Origin: an uncultured Bacteroidales bacterium
GTDB lineage: Bacteria; Bacteroidota; Bacteroidia; Bacteroidales; Bacteroidaceae
Reading direction: 5' to 3'
DNA: 64,000 nucleotides
NCBI GenBank assembly: GCA_902768605.1
Contig: CACXLY010000003.1
Coordinates: 27,668-91,667 of the forward strand
Made by a program: the position numbers and the translations under genes. Each line of letters begins with the position of its first letter. Position 1 is the first letter of the stretch. The notes below the pieces were generated by a model. That model was not told the origin of the DNA, did not search any database, and was given only the letters and a program-made list of their open reading frames with translations. Shown here in pieces: positions 26,216 through 35,768 of the stretch.

Positions 26216-29200
26216 TTATTTAATCGCGACTTTTCGTCCGTCCTGGATGTAGATGCCCTTCGGCAACTGACCATTGAGCGTTTGCCGTTTGCCGTTATCC
26301 ATTTGGCCATTTGACATTTTGCGGCCCTGCAGGTCGTAAACGCCTCCGTTTCTTATTTTCTTATTATCTGCATTTCTAATTGTCTCAATTCCCGTGGCTA
26401 TGGGACGGATGCCTTTGAGTCCGAAATCGATGTAGGCTCCGCCGCCTCGGTTCGTGCACTCGATGGCGATGATGTTGTTGTCGTCGGGCGTCAAGGCTTC
26501 AAGTGCTTCTTGACTGATGGCGATGTCCTTGTAGGCGGTCAGATAGTCGCCTTCCTGGAATGCCACGACACCATTGAAATAGACCGTCACGTCCTCGTCG
26601 TGGTGGATTCTTCCCGTCAGGGCCTTTATCTGCTCGGGGGTGAATCCGGTGAGGTCGAGGTGATAGCGCATGCGGATGGCGAAGGAGGTCCATGAGGTGT
26701 TCACGCGGCTCCCAGGAGGATTGTTGGCGCCAAAGCCGGAGCGTCCCTCTTGCCAGCCTGTCTCGCGATAGCCGGGCTTGGTCCATCCCGTATTGGATGA
26801 TGCGCTCGAGGACGTCTGGTACTTCCACGTCTGCGGTGCGGTCTCGGCCGTGGGCAGCACGTCGTACTCCTCATTATTGAACGTATTCAAGAGGTTTGCC
26901 AGCTCGGTGGTGGTGATGACGAGCACGGAGCCATGCTGTACGCCTTCGGGGAGCGCGTACTGGTTCTCGTCGCAGGGATACCATTTGTTCTCGCTGGGGT
27001 TGCCGCTGCGACTCATGGTCGGCCTGCTGTCGCCTGTAGGTGTGCAGACGAGGAACCATCCGTCAGCGTTCATGGCGGGTAAGGTCTGGGGCGCGCGGCA
27101 CTTGGGAATCTGCGAGCTGAAGACGCGCTGCGCCTCGCTCCACTTGGTTCCCGTCGTCTTGATGCTGGCGGTCTGCGTCTGGCAGACGCTTCGGTCGGAG
27201 TTGTAGAAGAGGGCGGTAAAGTTGTCGCCCGTCTTCTCGATGTGCATGTCGTAGGCTGAATAGCTGGGGGTGAAGAGGGTGCGCGGGGTTGAGTAGCGCT
27301 TCCAGTCCTTGGTGATGGAGAGGTAGATGCCGTTCCTGTCGCCGTTTCGTGCGCTCCAATAGACGAAGTAGGAGGATGTGGCCTCGTTGTAAATCCATTC
27401 GGGCGACTCGACCTTGCTGGCGTCGGAGGTGGAGGGCTTGACCAGGATGTCGCCGTTATCGCCCACCTGCCAGTTGATGAGGTCTTCGCTCTGAAGGTGA
27501 TAGAAGCCGTACTTGCTCTCGTCGGCGAGGTCGGCGACAAGGTGGAAGACGTCCTTGCCGTCTGCTGTCGTGCGGCGAATGAACGGGGATGTGAGTTCCA
27601 GGTCAGCATAGTCGCCGCCCAGGACGCTGCGGTTGCCGTTGATGGGCGTCCACTTTGCGCCGTCCATGCTGTAGGCATAGTGCAGCTTCTTGCTCATGGG
27701 GAGCGTATAGGTCATGAGGTAAGCCTTGCCGCCTGCCGCGCTGAATTCGGGAGCTGGCGTCTTGGCAGGCATGGGCTCGACCTGCAGTTCGGCGTTGGGC
27801 GTGTAGCTGCGGAGCTTCAGGCCGCAATCGATAAACTGGCCACCCGTCGTCTGCTTGCAATGGATGGCGATAAGGTTGTCCGAGCCGTCGAACTTGAGCG
27901 ACTGGAGTGCCTCGGGCAGCAGGGGCCATTGCTCGTATCGTGTGTTGTAGCCCGTCACTTTGGCTGCAAGCTTGCCGTTGATGTATATCTCGGCATCTTC
28001 GTCGTGGAAGAGCCAGAGGCGCAGTTCCTGCAGCTGGCTGGCATCGAAGCTGTTGATTTGGAACGTACGACGCAACCAGATGTCGCTGCTGGACCATGAG
28101 GTGCGCCCTCCGCCGCCGAAGCCGGCATTGCCCGTCTTCCAGCCGGTGTCGCTGAATCCCGTGGTCATCCAGGTGTCGGCAGGTTCCGTTGTCGTGTATT
28201 TCCAAGTGATGCCGGATGCGCTATCGCCTGCGGGGACAATGGTGGCGGCATCTTTGTAGCGGCTGTTTATCGTGCGCTCTATCTTGGCTCGCATGGCGGC
28301 CTGCTGCGCGGGCGATACCTTCAGCACCTTTCTGTCGTAGGTCAGGATGCCGTTACACTCTTGTTCCACATCAGATATCTGGGTATAGACGGACATCCAA
28401 AGGCCTTTCTCCTTCTGCAGCTCCTGCAGGCGGTCGGTGTAGTGGTCGTAGAGATTAGCGTAGGTATCAGCATCTTCGACGGTCGTATAATTGACGTCGG
28501 AGCCTGCCCACATGTGGTTTTCGACAAAGAGATTGATGCCGCCGAACTCGCCGCATGAGGCGACGCGCTCGTTCAAAGGATTCGTGGCAGCATTTGGCGC
28601 GGGATAGGAGTGAACGTCGAGGAAGTCGCCCATCTCCACATCCGTCCATCCCGTCACGGCATGCACGAAGCGGCCGGGGTCGTGATTGGCCTGGATGACG
28701 CCGTTGACGGCTCGCATGGTATGCGCCATGCCGCTGCTGGCATGCTGTCCCCAGCCTTCGTTCCAGACCACCCAAGCGCCGATGCAGGGATGGTGACGCG
28801 TGGCTTCGATGAGGGCCTCGTTTTCGCGATAGAAATTCTCCATGGCATATTCGAGGTTGCCGATGGCTCCGCTGCCACATCCCGAAGGCATGTCTTGCCA
28901 GACGACAAGGCCATGATGGTCGCACCAGTCGAACCAAAGGTCATTCTCCAGCTTGATGTGCTTGCGCACCATATTCATGCCAAAGTCCTTCATCACTTGC
29001 AGGTCATAGACCATCGCCTCGTAGGATGGGGGCGTGAGCAGTCCGTCGGGCCACCAGCCCTGGTCGAGTGGACCATACATATAAAGCGGCTGGTTGTTGA
29101 GCAGGACGCAGGGATGGCCGTCCACCATGCCGCGCGAGAACTTCCGCATGCCGAAGTATCCGCTCACCTTATCCGTCTGCTGACCTCCTTCGTTCACCGT

Positions 29201-30094
29201 AATGTCGAGGTCGTAGAGGTTGGGCTCGTCGGGGCTCCAAAGCTTGGCGGAGGGGATGGAGAGCGTGAATGTCTCGTCCGAACTGCCTGTCTGCTCGGCC
29301 ACGGCATTTTCGCCGTCCTTTACCGTCAGGGTGACGGTGCAGGGCGATGAGGTCTTCACCTTGATGGTGACGGTAGAGTTGTCGATATCCGGGATGGGCT
29401 CGTAGCTTTCGATATGTGTTGGGCTGACGGGTTCCAGCCAAACGGTCTGCCAGATGCCGCTGACGGGCGTGTACCAGATGCCGCTTGGCGAGACGCTTTG
29501 CTTGCCGTTGGGCTGCCCGCCGTCGGTCGGGTCCCAGACAGCCACCTGCAGTTCCTGCTCGGCTCCTTCCTGCAGGAACGGCGTGATGTCGAACGCGAAG
29601 GGAACGGAGCCGCCGTCGTGGGTGCCAGCCAGCTGGCCGTTGACATAGACGTAGCATCGCCAATCGACTGCTCCGAAATGCAGCAGGACGCTCTTGCCGC
29701 TGAAGTTGTCGGGCAAGGCGAATGTGCGGCGATACATGTGCGTGGCACGTCGGTTGGAGGAATAGCTCTTGTCCATGATGCCCGAGAGAGCCGACTCCAC
29801 AGGGAACGGCACCAGTATGGCCTTCGAGAAAGACGAGGCGCTCTGCTCGTAGTCGTAGTTGACGGACGAGCGCTTGAAGTATTGCCAGATGCCGTTAAGG
29901 TTCATCCAGTCCTGCCTTTTCATGGAGGGACGCGGATATTCCTGCCATGCATTCTCTTCAGTCACTTGCTCGCCCCAGACGGTCATAATGGGGGCGGACT
30001 GCTTTGTCCATGAACTCTGTGCACAGGCGCTTTGCGAAAGGGTTAACATGACTGCCATGACTGCTGTCACGCTATGGCTAATTCTCTTTTTCAT
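26216..30094 (-). CDS. Secreted GH2 glycosidase fused to a GH43-like propeller and a C-terminal tail
   Basis: The 1292-residue product has a signal peptide (MKKRISHSVTAVMAVMLTLS). A GH2 sugar-binding domain, a sandwich and a TIM barrel follow, with the acid/base Glu in VVWNEGWGQH and the likely nucleophile Glu in CGEFGGINLF. After a galactose-binding-like module (residues about 625-765) comes a five-bladed propeller-like region (about 780-1060; SPEWIYNEATSSYFVYWSAR), another beta-sandwich module, and a tail GVYDLQGRKM ... GIYIQDGRKVAIK. The GH2 substrate is probably a beta-galactoside or related plant or host glycan. Residues encoded by 26264-26319 in the tail loop (SNGQMDNGKRQTLNGQ) come from a heptamer repeat. 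Confidence 0.88.
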   Translation of the reverse strand: MKKRISHSVTAVMAVMLTLSQSACAQSSWTKQSAPIMTVWGEQVTEENAWQEYPRPSMKRQDWMNLNGIWQYFKRSSVNYDYEQSASSFSKAILVPFPVESALSGIMDKSYSSNRRATHMYRRTFALPDNFSGKSVLLHFGAVDWRCYVYVNGQLAGTHDGGSVPFAFDITPFLQEGAEQELQVAVWDPTDGGQPNGKQSVSPSGIWYTPVSGIWQTVWLEPVSPTHIESYEPIPDIDNSTVTIKVKTSSPCTVTLTVKDGENAVAEQTGSSDETFTLSIPSAKLWSPDEPNLYDLDITVNEGGQQTDKVSGYFGMRKFSRGMVDGHPCVLLNNQPLYMYGPLDQGWWPDGLLTPPSYEAMVYDLQVMKDFGMNMVRKHIKLENDLWFDWCDHHGLVVWQDMPSGCGSGAIGNLEYAMENFYRENEALIEATRHHPCIGAWVVWNEGWGQHASSGMAHTMRAVNGVIQANHDPGRFVHAVTGWTDVEMGDFLDVHSYPAPNAATNPLNERVASCGEFGGINLFVENHMWAGSDVNYTTVEDADTYANLYDHYTDRLQELQKEKGLWMSVYTQISDVEQECNGILTYDRKVLKVSPAQQAAMRAKIERTINSRYKDAATIVPAGDSASGITWKYTTTEPADTWMTTGFSDTGWKTGNAGFGGGGRTSWSSSDIWLRRTFQINSFDASQLQELRLWLFHDEDAEIYINGKLAAKVTGYNTRYEQWPLLPEALQSLKFDGSDNLIAIHCKQTTGGQFIDCGLKLRSYTPNAELQVEPMPAKTPAPEFSAAGGKAYLMTYTLPMSKKLHYAYSMDGAKWTPINGNRSVLGGDYADLELTSPFIRRTTADGKDVFHLVADLADESKYGFYHLQSEDLINWQVGDNGDILVKPSTSDASKVESPEWIYNEATSSYFVYWSARNGDRNGIYLSITKDWKRYSTPRTLFTPSYSAYDMHIEKTGDNFTALFYNSDRSVCQTQTASIKTTGTKWSEAQRVFSSQIPKCRAPQTLPAMNADGWFLVCTPTGDSRPTMSRSGNPSENKWYPCDENQYALPEGVQHGSVLVITTTELANLLNTFNNEEYDVLPTAETAPQTWKYQTSSSASSNTGWTKPGYRETGWQEGRSGFGANNPPGSRVNTSWTSFAIRMRYHLDLTGFTPEQIKALTGRIHHDEDVTVYFNGVVAFQEGDYLTAYKDIAISQEALEALTPDDNNIIAIECTNRGGGAYIDFGLKGIRPIATGIETIRNADNKKIRNGGVYDLQGRKMSNGQMDNGKRQTLNGQLPKGIYIQDGRKVAIK
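26264..26319. repeat. Heptamer repeat inside the GH2 C-terminal tail
   Basis: Eight heptamers (CAACTGA, CCATTGA, GCGTTTG, CCGTTTG, CCGTTAT, CCATTTG, GCCATTT, GACATTT) encode the loop between GRKM and GIYIQDG. Confidence 0.7.
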
Positions 30095-30160
30095 AATGCT
30101 GTATAGTTATTATTTCGGTTTGTTATCGTCCAGCCAGGCCCTGCATAGATGCTCCCGCTC

Positions 30161-30964
30161 CTACTGGAGTGATGCATCCATCACACCTGCTATAACGAAG
30201 AATATCACTAATATGAAGCACATGAAGAGCATGGCAAGAACTGCCGACAGAACGTTCAGGAGGATGCTCTTCAGCCAACTAATACCCAGCATCTGCTTGT
30301 ATAGGAAGACAATATAAATGCAGGACATTACCTGATAGATTACCTTCACCAGCGTATCTGTGCCCGGGATGAGGCACAGGGGAAGCAGGAAGATGGATAT
30401 TATCATGACAATGCACGAGTGGTACATCTGCGCATAAAACTGCTCGGAAAGGTTGAGGGAGAGTCTCTGCCCGTCGGGGCGCGCCAGTTTGCACTTCTTG
30501 AAAACCATGGTGTAAGGCGGGACGGCAAAGATTGCCGCGAAAAGCGTGCCGTAGAGCTTGTTGGCGTAGAGCTTGTTCATTCCGTTCATGATGGTTGTCA
30601 GAAACGCGTCATCGGACGATTCCGTGTCTGGGAAAATCTCCATCGTAGCCATTTCGTCGATGATGGAACTGCTGATGCCAAGGATGTAAGAGATTATGGC
30701 ATAGGCCGTAAGCACGAATACGAACAGCTGCAAGGGGTGGTAGTATCGGATGCGTTTGCCCAGCAAATAGTCTCGCACCATACAGCCGGGGCGCAGCAAG
30801 AGGTCGAGGCAGGTTCTCACGAACTTGTTGTCGCCACCCACGAAAGGAGCCACCAGGTTTCTCAGCATCTCGCCCTGGCACATTCGTTTGGTGGCAGCCT
30901 TCTGGCCGCAATTTGGGCAATAATTGCCCTCGAACGTATTTCCGCAGTTAAGGCACTTTGTCAT
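30161..30964 (-). CDS. DUF3667-family membrane protein with N-terminal zinc ribbon
   Basis: The 267-residue protein begins MTKCLNCGNTFEGNYCPNCG, a four-cysteine zinc-ribbon pattern, and continues with GDNKFVRTCLDLLLRPGCMV, RDYLLGKRIRYYHPLQLFVF and several transmembrane helices up to the C-terminus. This matches DUF3667, a Bacteroidetes-rich family of unknown function. It lies 17 bp downstream of the GH5-GH43 gene and 66 bp upstream of the GH2 gene on the same strand, so it is likely co-transcribed with two secreted glycosidases. Whether it supports their export or is a passenger is not shown by sequence. Confidence 0.88.
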   Translation of the reverse strand: MTKCLNCGNTFEGNYCPNCGQKAATKRMCQGEMLRNLVAPFVGGDNKFVRTCLDLLLRPGCMVRDYLLGKRIRYYHPLQLFVFVLTAYAIISYILGISSSIIDEMATMEIFPDTESSDDAFLTTIMNGMNKLYANKLYGTLFAAIFAVPPYTMVFKKCKLARPDGQRLSLNLSEQFYAQMYHSCIVMIISIFLLPLCLIPGTDTLVKVIYQVMSCIYIVFLYKQMLGISWLKSILLNVLSAVLAMLFMCFILVIFFVIAGVMDASLQ

Positions 30965-30981
30965 TCGCGATTCGATGCGTC

Positions 30982-33900
30982 TTATTTCACCATATATTTC
31001 TTTCCGCCGACGACATAAATGCCTCGCGGCAAGCCATTCACGGCATCCCGGGCATCGACGTTACGGCGCAGGCACGTGCCCTGGACTGAATAGACATCGA
31101 CTCTCGACGCCTGGCCCTCGACGATTTCGATGGCATCGGGGTCGATGGGCGAGTAGTCGTCGTTGTTCGTCAGATACATATCCTTGACGGTTACCGTGCC
31201 ATTGCCGTTGCCCCAGAAGTCGACGATATGGATGTTCGCTAAGTCGAGAGGCTGCCCTGTCTTGTCGCCAGAGGTGTATTTCGCTTCCTGGAGATTGAGC
31301 ACGACTTGCCTTCTCGAAGCGAAGCTGCCAGTGGAGGGCGTTGCGCAGCAGTCGGACCAGATGCTGTTTTCCGTGAAGATGTTCAGGTGGGCATCACAAC
31401 TCTGCGAGCCTCTGAGGTTGATGACGAGGTACTTGTATTCGCTCCAATCGGCGCCGTCGCTGTATTGCCAACCCATCTGCCCGTACTGGCTGGGACGGAA
31501 GCGACGCATGCGCTCGTCGTAGGTGCCCTGTCCGAAGAAGGAAGTAATGTACTCCTTGCCGAAGGGGAAATAGGTGGAGTGGACCGTGAATGTCTTTGAC
31601 AGGACGTTGCCCAGCGGGTCTTTGTAGGTGGCCACTACGGTCACGTTGCCTTCTCTCAAGCCTCGCAAGCGGCCGCGCTCCACTTTCATGACGTAGTCGT
31701 TGCTGAGGGTGAAGCTGGCTTTTGCTGCCACGTCCTCGACATGGCCGTCGAGGAAGACGGCTTTCAGCTCGAGGGGCGTGCTGCTGCCTGCCATTATCTC
31801 GATTTCCTCCTTATCAAGGACGAGGGAATCTGCCGTGAGCATCTCGGGACTGAAACCTTCGAAGTCGTCGGGGAAGAAGCGTGACTCGTCGAAATCGTCC
31901 TCGGTGGAGAACCAGTCGAAATCAGCATAACCGCATACTGCGGCATGTGGCGCGTCGGAGCCCTCCGTGCCGTGATAGCAGAAGAGACCGAAGCGGGCGC
32001 CAACGAAGACGGTAAGGCTGAAGCTGAGCGACGTCTCGCCGCCGATGGGCTGATAGTTGACGTTGTCGAGCGAATAGTAGAACTGCGTCTTGCTCGTGCT
32101 GTAGGAGACGCAGGCCCGCAGATAGACGATGCTGTCGATATCGGCAGTCTCCACCTGTTCCGTCGGGGTGAAGCTGTCGTGGACGCGCAGCGTGTCCTGC
32201 CTCCAGATGAGCTGCTTCTGCCCGTCCTGTACGCGGACAGCGAGCATGGCATACGGATCCTGGAAGATGCAGATGCCGGCATAGTCGCCCTCCTGAAGGC
32301 CAGAGACGTCGAGGCGGACGGTACCCAGCGAGGCTTTTTTCTCGTAGGCAAAGATGCGCTGAGTCAACATGTTACGCGCCTGTGTCAGTCGCGCTACGGG
32401 TTCCGACGTCCTCAGTCGCAGCCAGCCTTGTCGCTCGAAGAGTGACCAGGCGGCATCGTCGGGATTGTGGTTCCATTGCCATTGCATCCCGAGAGGGAAG
32501 CTGCGGAAGTTGTCGTTGGTGGGCAGACCCTCGCGCCTGTCGGAGATGGCGGTCGAGGGTTTCGTGGTCGTGGTGTACGGCACGCCTCTGTTCCCCACGA
32601 CTGGCCAGTTCTGCGTCCACTTCACTGGTTGCAGGTTGGGGAAGCGCCCCAGACAGCCGACGTCCTCCTGCATGATGGTCCACCACTCGCCGGTCGGCGT
32701 CTCGATGAGTGCGCCCTGATGAATCGTGTTGGACTTGCCGTTGATGGTCTTTTCCACCAGCATCTTTTCCTCGTAGGGACCAAAGATGTTTTGCGAGCGG
32801 AAGACGACCTGACCGCTCGGCCACCCGCCGTAGGTGGCATATATATAGTAGTAGTCGCCTATCTTGTAGAGATGGCAGCCCTCGAGCCCCGAGTTGTCGC
32901 GCGTCACGACTGACTGCTCGCGCTTGAAGTTGAACTGTTCGTCGAGCTCGCAAATCTTGATGTCGTTGATGCCGCATGCGATATAGACCTTTCCGTTATC
33001 GAAAAGCATGCCCGGGTCGTAATATATGCGAGAGAGTTTCTTCATGTCCCAAGTGCCCTCGGGATCGCTGGCGGAGAGCACGAAGCCACCCGCGTCGTTG
33101 CCGTTGACGAGGATATAGAACATGCCGTCGTGATAGGTCATGGAGCATGCCCACATACCTGCGGCGTAGGCGTTCTTGTCGTTTTGCAGGTTGTAGCGGT
33201 CGGAGGCGGAGAGCTGCGTCAGGGGTTGGGCGCAGTACTGCCAGTTGACGAGGTCCTTAGACTTCAGTATCGTAGCTCCCGGGAAATGGTGCATGGTGGT
33301 GGAGACCATATAGTAGGTGTCGCCGGCGCGAACCACATCGGGGTCGGGGAAGTCGGCCATGACGACCGGATTCCTGTACTTGCCGTTGCCCAGATCACGT
33401 ATGGAGACGTTCTTGTAGTCGGGATGCGCCCAGTCCTTCTCGTAGTACTCGGCGTACCAGTCCATGCAGGCCTTGCCGCATGCCTCCTCCAGGCCTCCGA
33501 AGGCGGGAAGCACGGTGCCGTCGGCTATGAGCGTATCGACGTTCAGCAGGCAGTGGGTGCCGGAGAGCGTCATTGAGATGTTGCCGTAGTAGTCCAGGCA
33601 AGCCTTGTAGGCCTTGCCCCATTTGGAGGTGGAACCCGTCGACCATGTGCCGTAGTTGGGCTGCACCCATTCGCCGTGCTCGTTTTGGTGACCTTCCTTG
33701 TCGGGATTCACGGGACTCCAGTCCACCTCAGTAATGATGATGGGAGCGAAGTCGACGACGGGCACCTGCGTATGGAACTGGTTGATTTTGTCCTGCGGAT
33801 TGCAGTGGCTGTCGCTGCAGCCATACCAGCCCGTGTAATCGTGGACAGCGTAGCCGATGTCGGGACCCTCGATGGGATAGGACGCGTAGCTGGTGTAGTT

Positions 33901-34647
33901 GGCTTGCCAGCCCGTGCCCGGCGCCCAGATAATGCCGGTGAAACCGTTCTCGCGAATCTTGTTGACGATAGGCTGGAAGAAGTCGTGCAGGGCGGCAGGG
34001 TCGTCCTCGCCGTTGGCGTTCTTCAGGGAGACGGGTTCGTTGGCAAGCTCGATGCTGATCTGTCCCGCGTACTTTCTTATCGAGTCGTTCTTCGAGACGA
34101 TATTCCAAACGGTCGTCAGGTATTGGTTATACTCGTCGCCCACCTTCAGCGAGCCCGGGCATACGCCTGGCGGACGCATGACGACGTACAAGCCGTGATT
34201 GATGGCGTCCTTGGCAAGGGGGAAATACAGATTCTTGAGGAACGTGTTCAGACGCGAGGCGCTGAAGCGGGAGATGTCGGCTTCCGAACCGTCGCCCGCG
34301 GCCTGTTTGTTCGGGTCGTTCGTCCAGCAGGGGTCGAGGTGCAGACGGAACACGTCGCACTTTGCCTGCTCAAGGCCTTCGAAAATCTTATGGAAGTACG
34401 CTTTGCACTTCTCGGCGCCATTATTGTCGTAATGTACGGCGCCATCGCCCCAAGGCGAACCCCAGCGATAATCGTTGAAGTACATGTTGGGCGTGTCCAT
34501 CACGCCATGAAGCACTACGTGGTTACCGTGCGTATCCACCAACCAGCGACCTTCGACGTGCAGAGACGGAAGGGGCTTTTGAAGTTGAGCATGAGCTGCC
34601 ACAAACGCAGTCATGCAAAGAAAGATTAAAAATGATAGTTTTTTCAT
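30982..34647 (-). CDS. Secreted GH5-GH43 fusion glycosidase with accessory modules
   Basis: The 1221-residue protein has a signal peptide (MKKLSFLIFLCMTAFVAAHA) and then a GH5-like barrel (about 25-410) with ELANEPVSL providing the acid/base Glu and IIITEVDWSP the likely nucleophile Glu. A GH43 propeller spans about 420-720: NPVVMADFPDPDVVRAGDTY (base Asp), YYDPGMLFDNGKVYIACG and SGLEGCHLYKIGDYYYIYAT (acid Glu). A GH43 C-terminal sandwich, a Big_2-like segment (LDKEEIEIMAGSSTPLELKA), a CBM-like region and the shared tail (GIYVVGGKKYMVK) complete it. Xylan or arabinoxylan is a plausible target. It is first in its operon and has a TAACTTTG box upstream. Confidence 0.88.
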   Translation of the reverse strand: MKKLSFLIFLCMTAFVAAHAQLQKPLPSLHVEGRWLVDTHGNHVVLHGVMDTPNMYFNDYRWGSPWGDGAVHYDNNGAEKCKAYFHKIFEGLEQAKCDVFRLHLDPCWTNDPNKQAAGDGSEADISRFSASRLNTFLKNLYFPLAKDAINHGLYVVMRPPGVCPGSLKVGDEYNQYLTTVWNIVSKNDSIRKYAGQISIELANEPVSLKNANGEDDPAALHDFFQPIVNKIRENGFTGIIWAPGTGWQANYTSYASYPIEGPDIGYAVHDYTGWYGCSDSHCNPQDKINQFHTQVPVVDFAPIIITEVDWSPVNPDKEGHQNEHGEWVQPNYGTWSTGSTSKWGKAYKACLDYYGNISMTLSGTHCLLNVDTLIADGTVLPAFGGLEEACGKACMDWYAEYYEKDWAHPDYKNVSIRDLGNGKYRNPVVMADFPDPDVVRAGDTYYMVSTTMHHFPGATILKSKDLVNWQYCAQPLTQLSASDRYNLQNDKNAYAAGMWACSMTYHDGMFYILVNGNDAGGFVLSASDPEGTWDMKKLSRIYYDPGMLFDNGKVYIACGINDIKICELDEQFNFKREQSVVTRDNSGLEGCHLYKIGDYYYIYATYGGWPSGQVVFRSQNIFGPYEEKMLVEKTINGKSNTIHQGALIETPTGEWWTIMQEDVGCLGRFPNLQPVKWTQNWPVVGNRGVPYTTTTKPSTAISDRREGLPTNDNFRSFPLGMQWQWNHNPDDAAWSLFERQGWLRLRTSEPVARLTQARNMLTQRIFAYEKKASLGTVRLDVSGLQEGDYAGICIFQDPYAMLAVRVQDGQKQLIWRQDTLRVHDSFTPTEQVETADIDSIVYLRACVSYSTSKTQFYYSLDNVNYQPIGGETSLSFSLTVFVGARFGLFCYHGTEGSDAPHAAVCGYADFDWFSTEDDFDESRFFPDDFEGFSPEMLTADSLVLDKEEIEIMAGSSTPLELKAVFLDGHVEDVAAKASFTLSNDYVMKVERGRLRGLREGNVTVVATYKDPLGNVLSKTFTVHSTYFPFGKEYITSFFGQGTYDERMRRFRPSQYGQMGWQYSDGADWSEYKYLVINLRGSQSCDAHLNIFTENSIWSDCCATPSTGSFASRRQVVLNLQEAKYTSGDKTGQPLDLANIHIVDFWGNGNGTVTVKDMYLTNNDDYSPIDPDAIEIVEGQASRVDVYSVQGTCLRRNVDARDAVNGLPRGIYVVGGKKYMVK

Positions 34648-34668
34648 AGTTTAGAGATATTTTCGGTA

Positions 34669-34676
34669 CAAAGTTA
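34669..34676 (-). promoter_or_regulatory. -7 box (TAACTTTG) for the GH5-GH43 gene
   Basis: Reading minus, TAACTTTG lies 22 bp before the ATG at 34647. No -33 element is obvious. Confidence 0.5.
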
Positions 34677-34774
34677 CGAAATAATAACCATTCTTTCCAC
34701 ATTTTATATAAGAAATATGCTCAAAGGCCGGCACTTTCCTCATCTTTTAATGACAATAGCGACTGCCGGGAGTG

Positions 34775-34862
34775 GAAAACGATACTGGAGGGCGGGGAAA
34801 ACGATACTGGTGGGAGGAGAAAACGATACTGGTGGGAGAGGAAAACGATACTGGTGGCAGAG
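34775..34862. repeat. 22-bp array D, four units
   Basis: Four units begin at 34775, 34797, 34819 and 34841. All share GAAAACGATACTGG and then vary (AGGGCGGG, TGGGAGGA, TGGGAGAG, TGGCAGAG). The last unit runs into the 264-bp repeat. Confidence 0.85.
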
Positions 34863-35540
34863 TAAAAAGCACCGTAGGTGCGACAGACAACAGACGGGGG
34901 TGATAACCCCCGGTAACGTGCGAGCTGCGATTTCCAAGCCCTGAAAGGGCGACAGAGCATGCCATCTGTTTAATCTCAGCTTGCTGAGGGTTCTGCCGTC
35001 CCTTCAGGATTTCTTTGACGCTGCATCATTACCGGGGGCTCGCGCCCCCGTCTGTGGTCTTTTCAGCCTTTCAGGCTTCTACCGGGCCAACAAATATAAT
35101 ATTCCCATAAATTACTGGAGGCAGAGAAAAAAGCACCGTAGGTGCGACAGACAACAGACGGGGGTGACAACCCCCGGTAACGTGAGAGCTGCGATTTCCA
35201 AGCCCTGAAAGGGCGACAGAGCATGCCATCTGTTTAATCTCAACTTGCTGAGGGTTCTGTCGTCCCTTCAGGACTTCTTTGACGCTGCATCATTACCGGG
35301 GGCTCGCGCCCCCGTCTGTGGTCTTTTCAGCCTTTCAGGCTTCTACCGAGCCAACAAATATAATATTCCCCAAAATTACTGGTGGCAGAGAAAAAAGCAC
35401 CGTAGGTGCGACAGACAACAGACGGGGGTGACAACCCCCGGTAACGTGCGAGCTGCGATTTCCAAGCCCTGAAAGGGCGACAGAGCATGCCATCTGTTTA
35501 ATCTCAACTTGCTGAGGGTTCTGCCGTCCCTTCAGCAAGG
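34857..35540. repeat. 264-bp tandem repeat, about 2.6 copies
   Basis: Copies start at 34857, 35121 and 35385 (the last partial), spaced exactly 264 bp and nearly identical. Each copy contains several palindromes: GCACCGTAGGTGC, a CGGGGG/CCCCCG hairpin, CCCTGAAAGGG, and GGGGGCTCGCGCCCCC. Short open frames in it repeat with the array and are not genes. 264 equals 12 x 22. Confidence 0.9.
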
Positions 35541-35750
35541 AACGGACAACGCTACAGAGAAGGACTTATTGGCCTTATTAGCCTTATTGGCCTTATTAGC
35601 CTTATTAGCCCCCTACCCCCCTTTAGGGGGAATTTTATGCCACAGCAAGGAACGGCCAACGCCACAGCAAGGAACGGCCAACGCCACAGCAAGGAAACGC
35701 TGACGCTACAGCAAGGAACGGCCAACGCCTCGTGAGGCATCGGAAAGCCT
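35531..35750. repeat. 22-bp array E with an inserted nonamer block
   Basis: One unit (CAGCAAGGAACGG plus ACAACGC) lies at 35531-35552. Four tandem units lie at 35641, 35663, 35685 and 35707, made of CACAGCAAGGAA and CGGCCAACGC or a variant. Between them are CTTATTGGC/CTTATTAGC nonamers (35565-35609) and a CCCCCTA...TAGGGGG palindrome. It ends 19 bp before the trmO stop. The units are the reverse complement of words in arrays A and H. Confidence 0.85.
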
Positions 35751-35768
35751 CAGCCAAAATGTCGCCCG

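Larger units (their letters stand above)
34648..35768. other. 1.1-kb intergenic region made almost wholly of repeats
   Basis: After the GH5-GH43 promoter the region is filled by 22-bp array D, the 264-bp tandem repeat, nonamers, a palindrome and 22-bp array E. No credible gene is present. Confidence 0.8.

Noticed and set aside
34981..35472. Two 75-codon frames repeated 264 bp apart
   Set aside because: They are periodic by-products of the tandem repeat and lack protein features.
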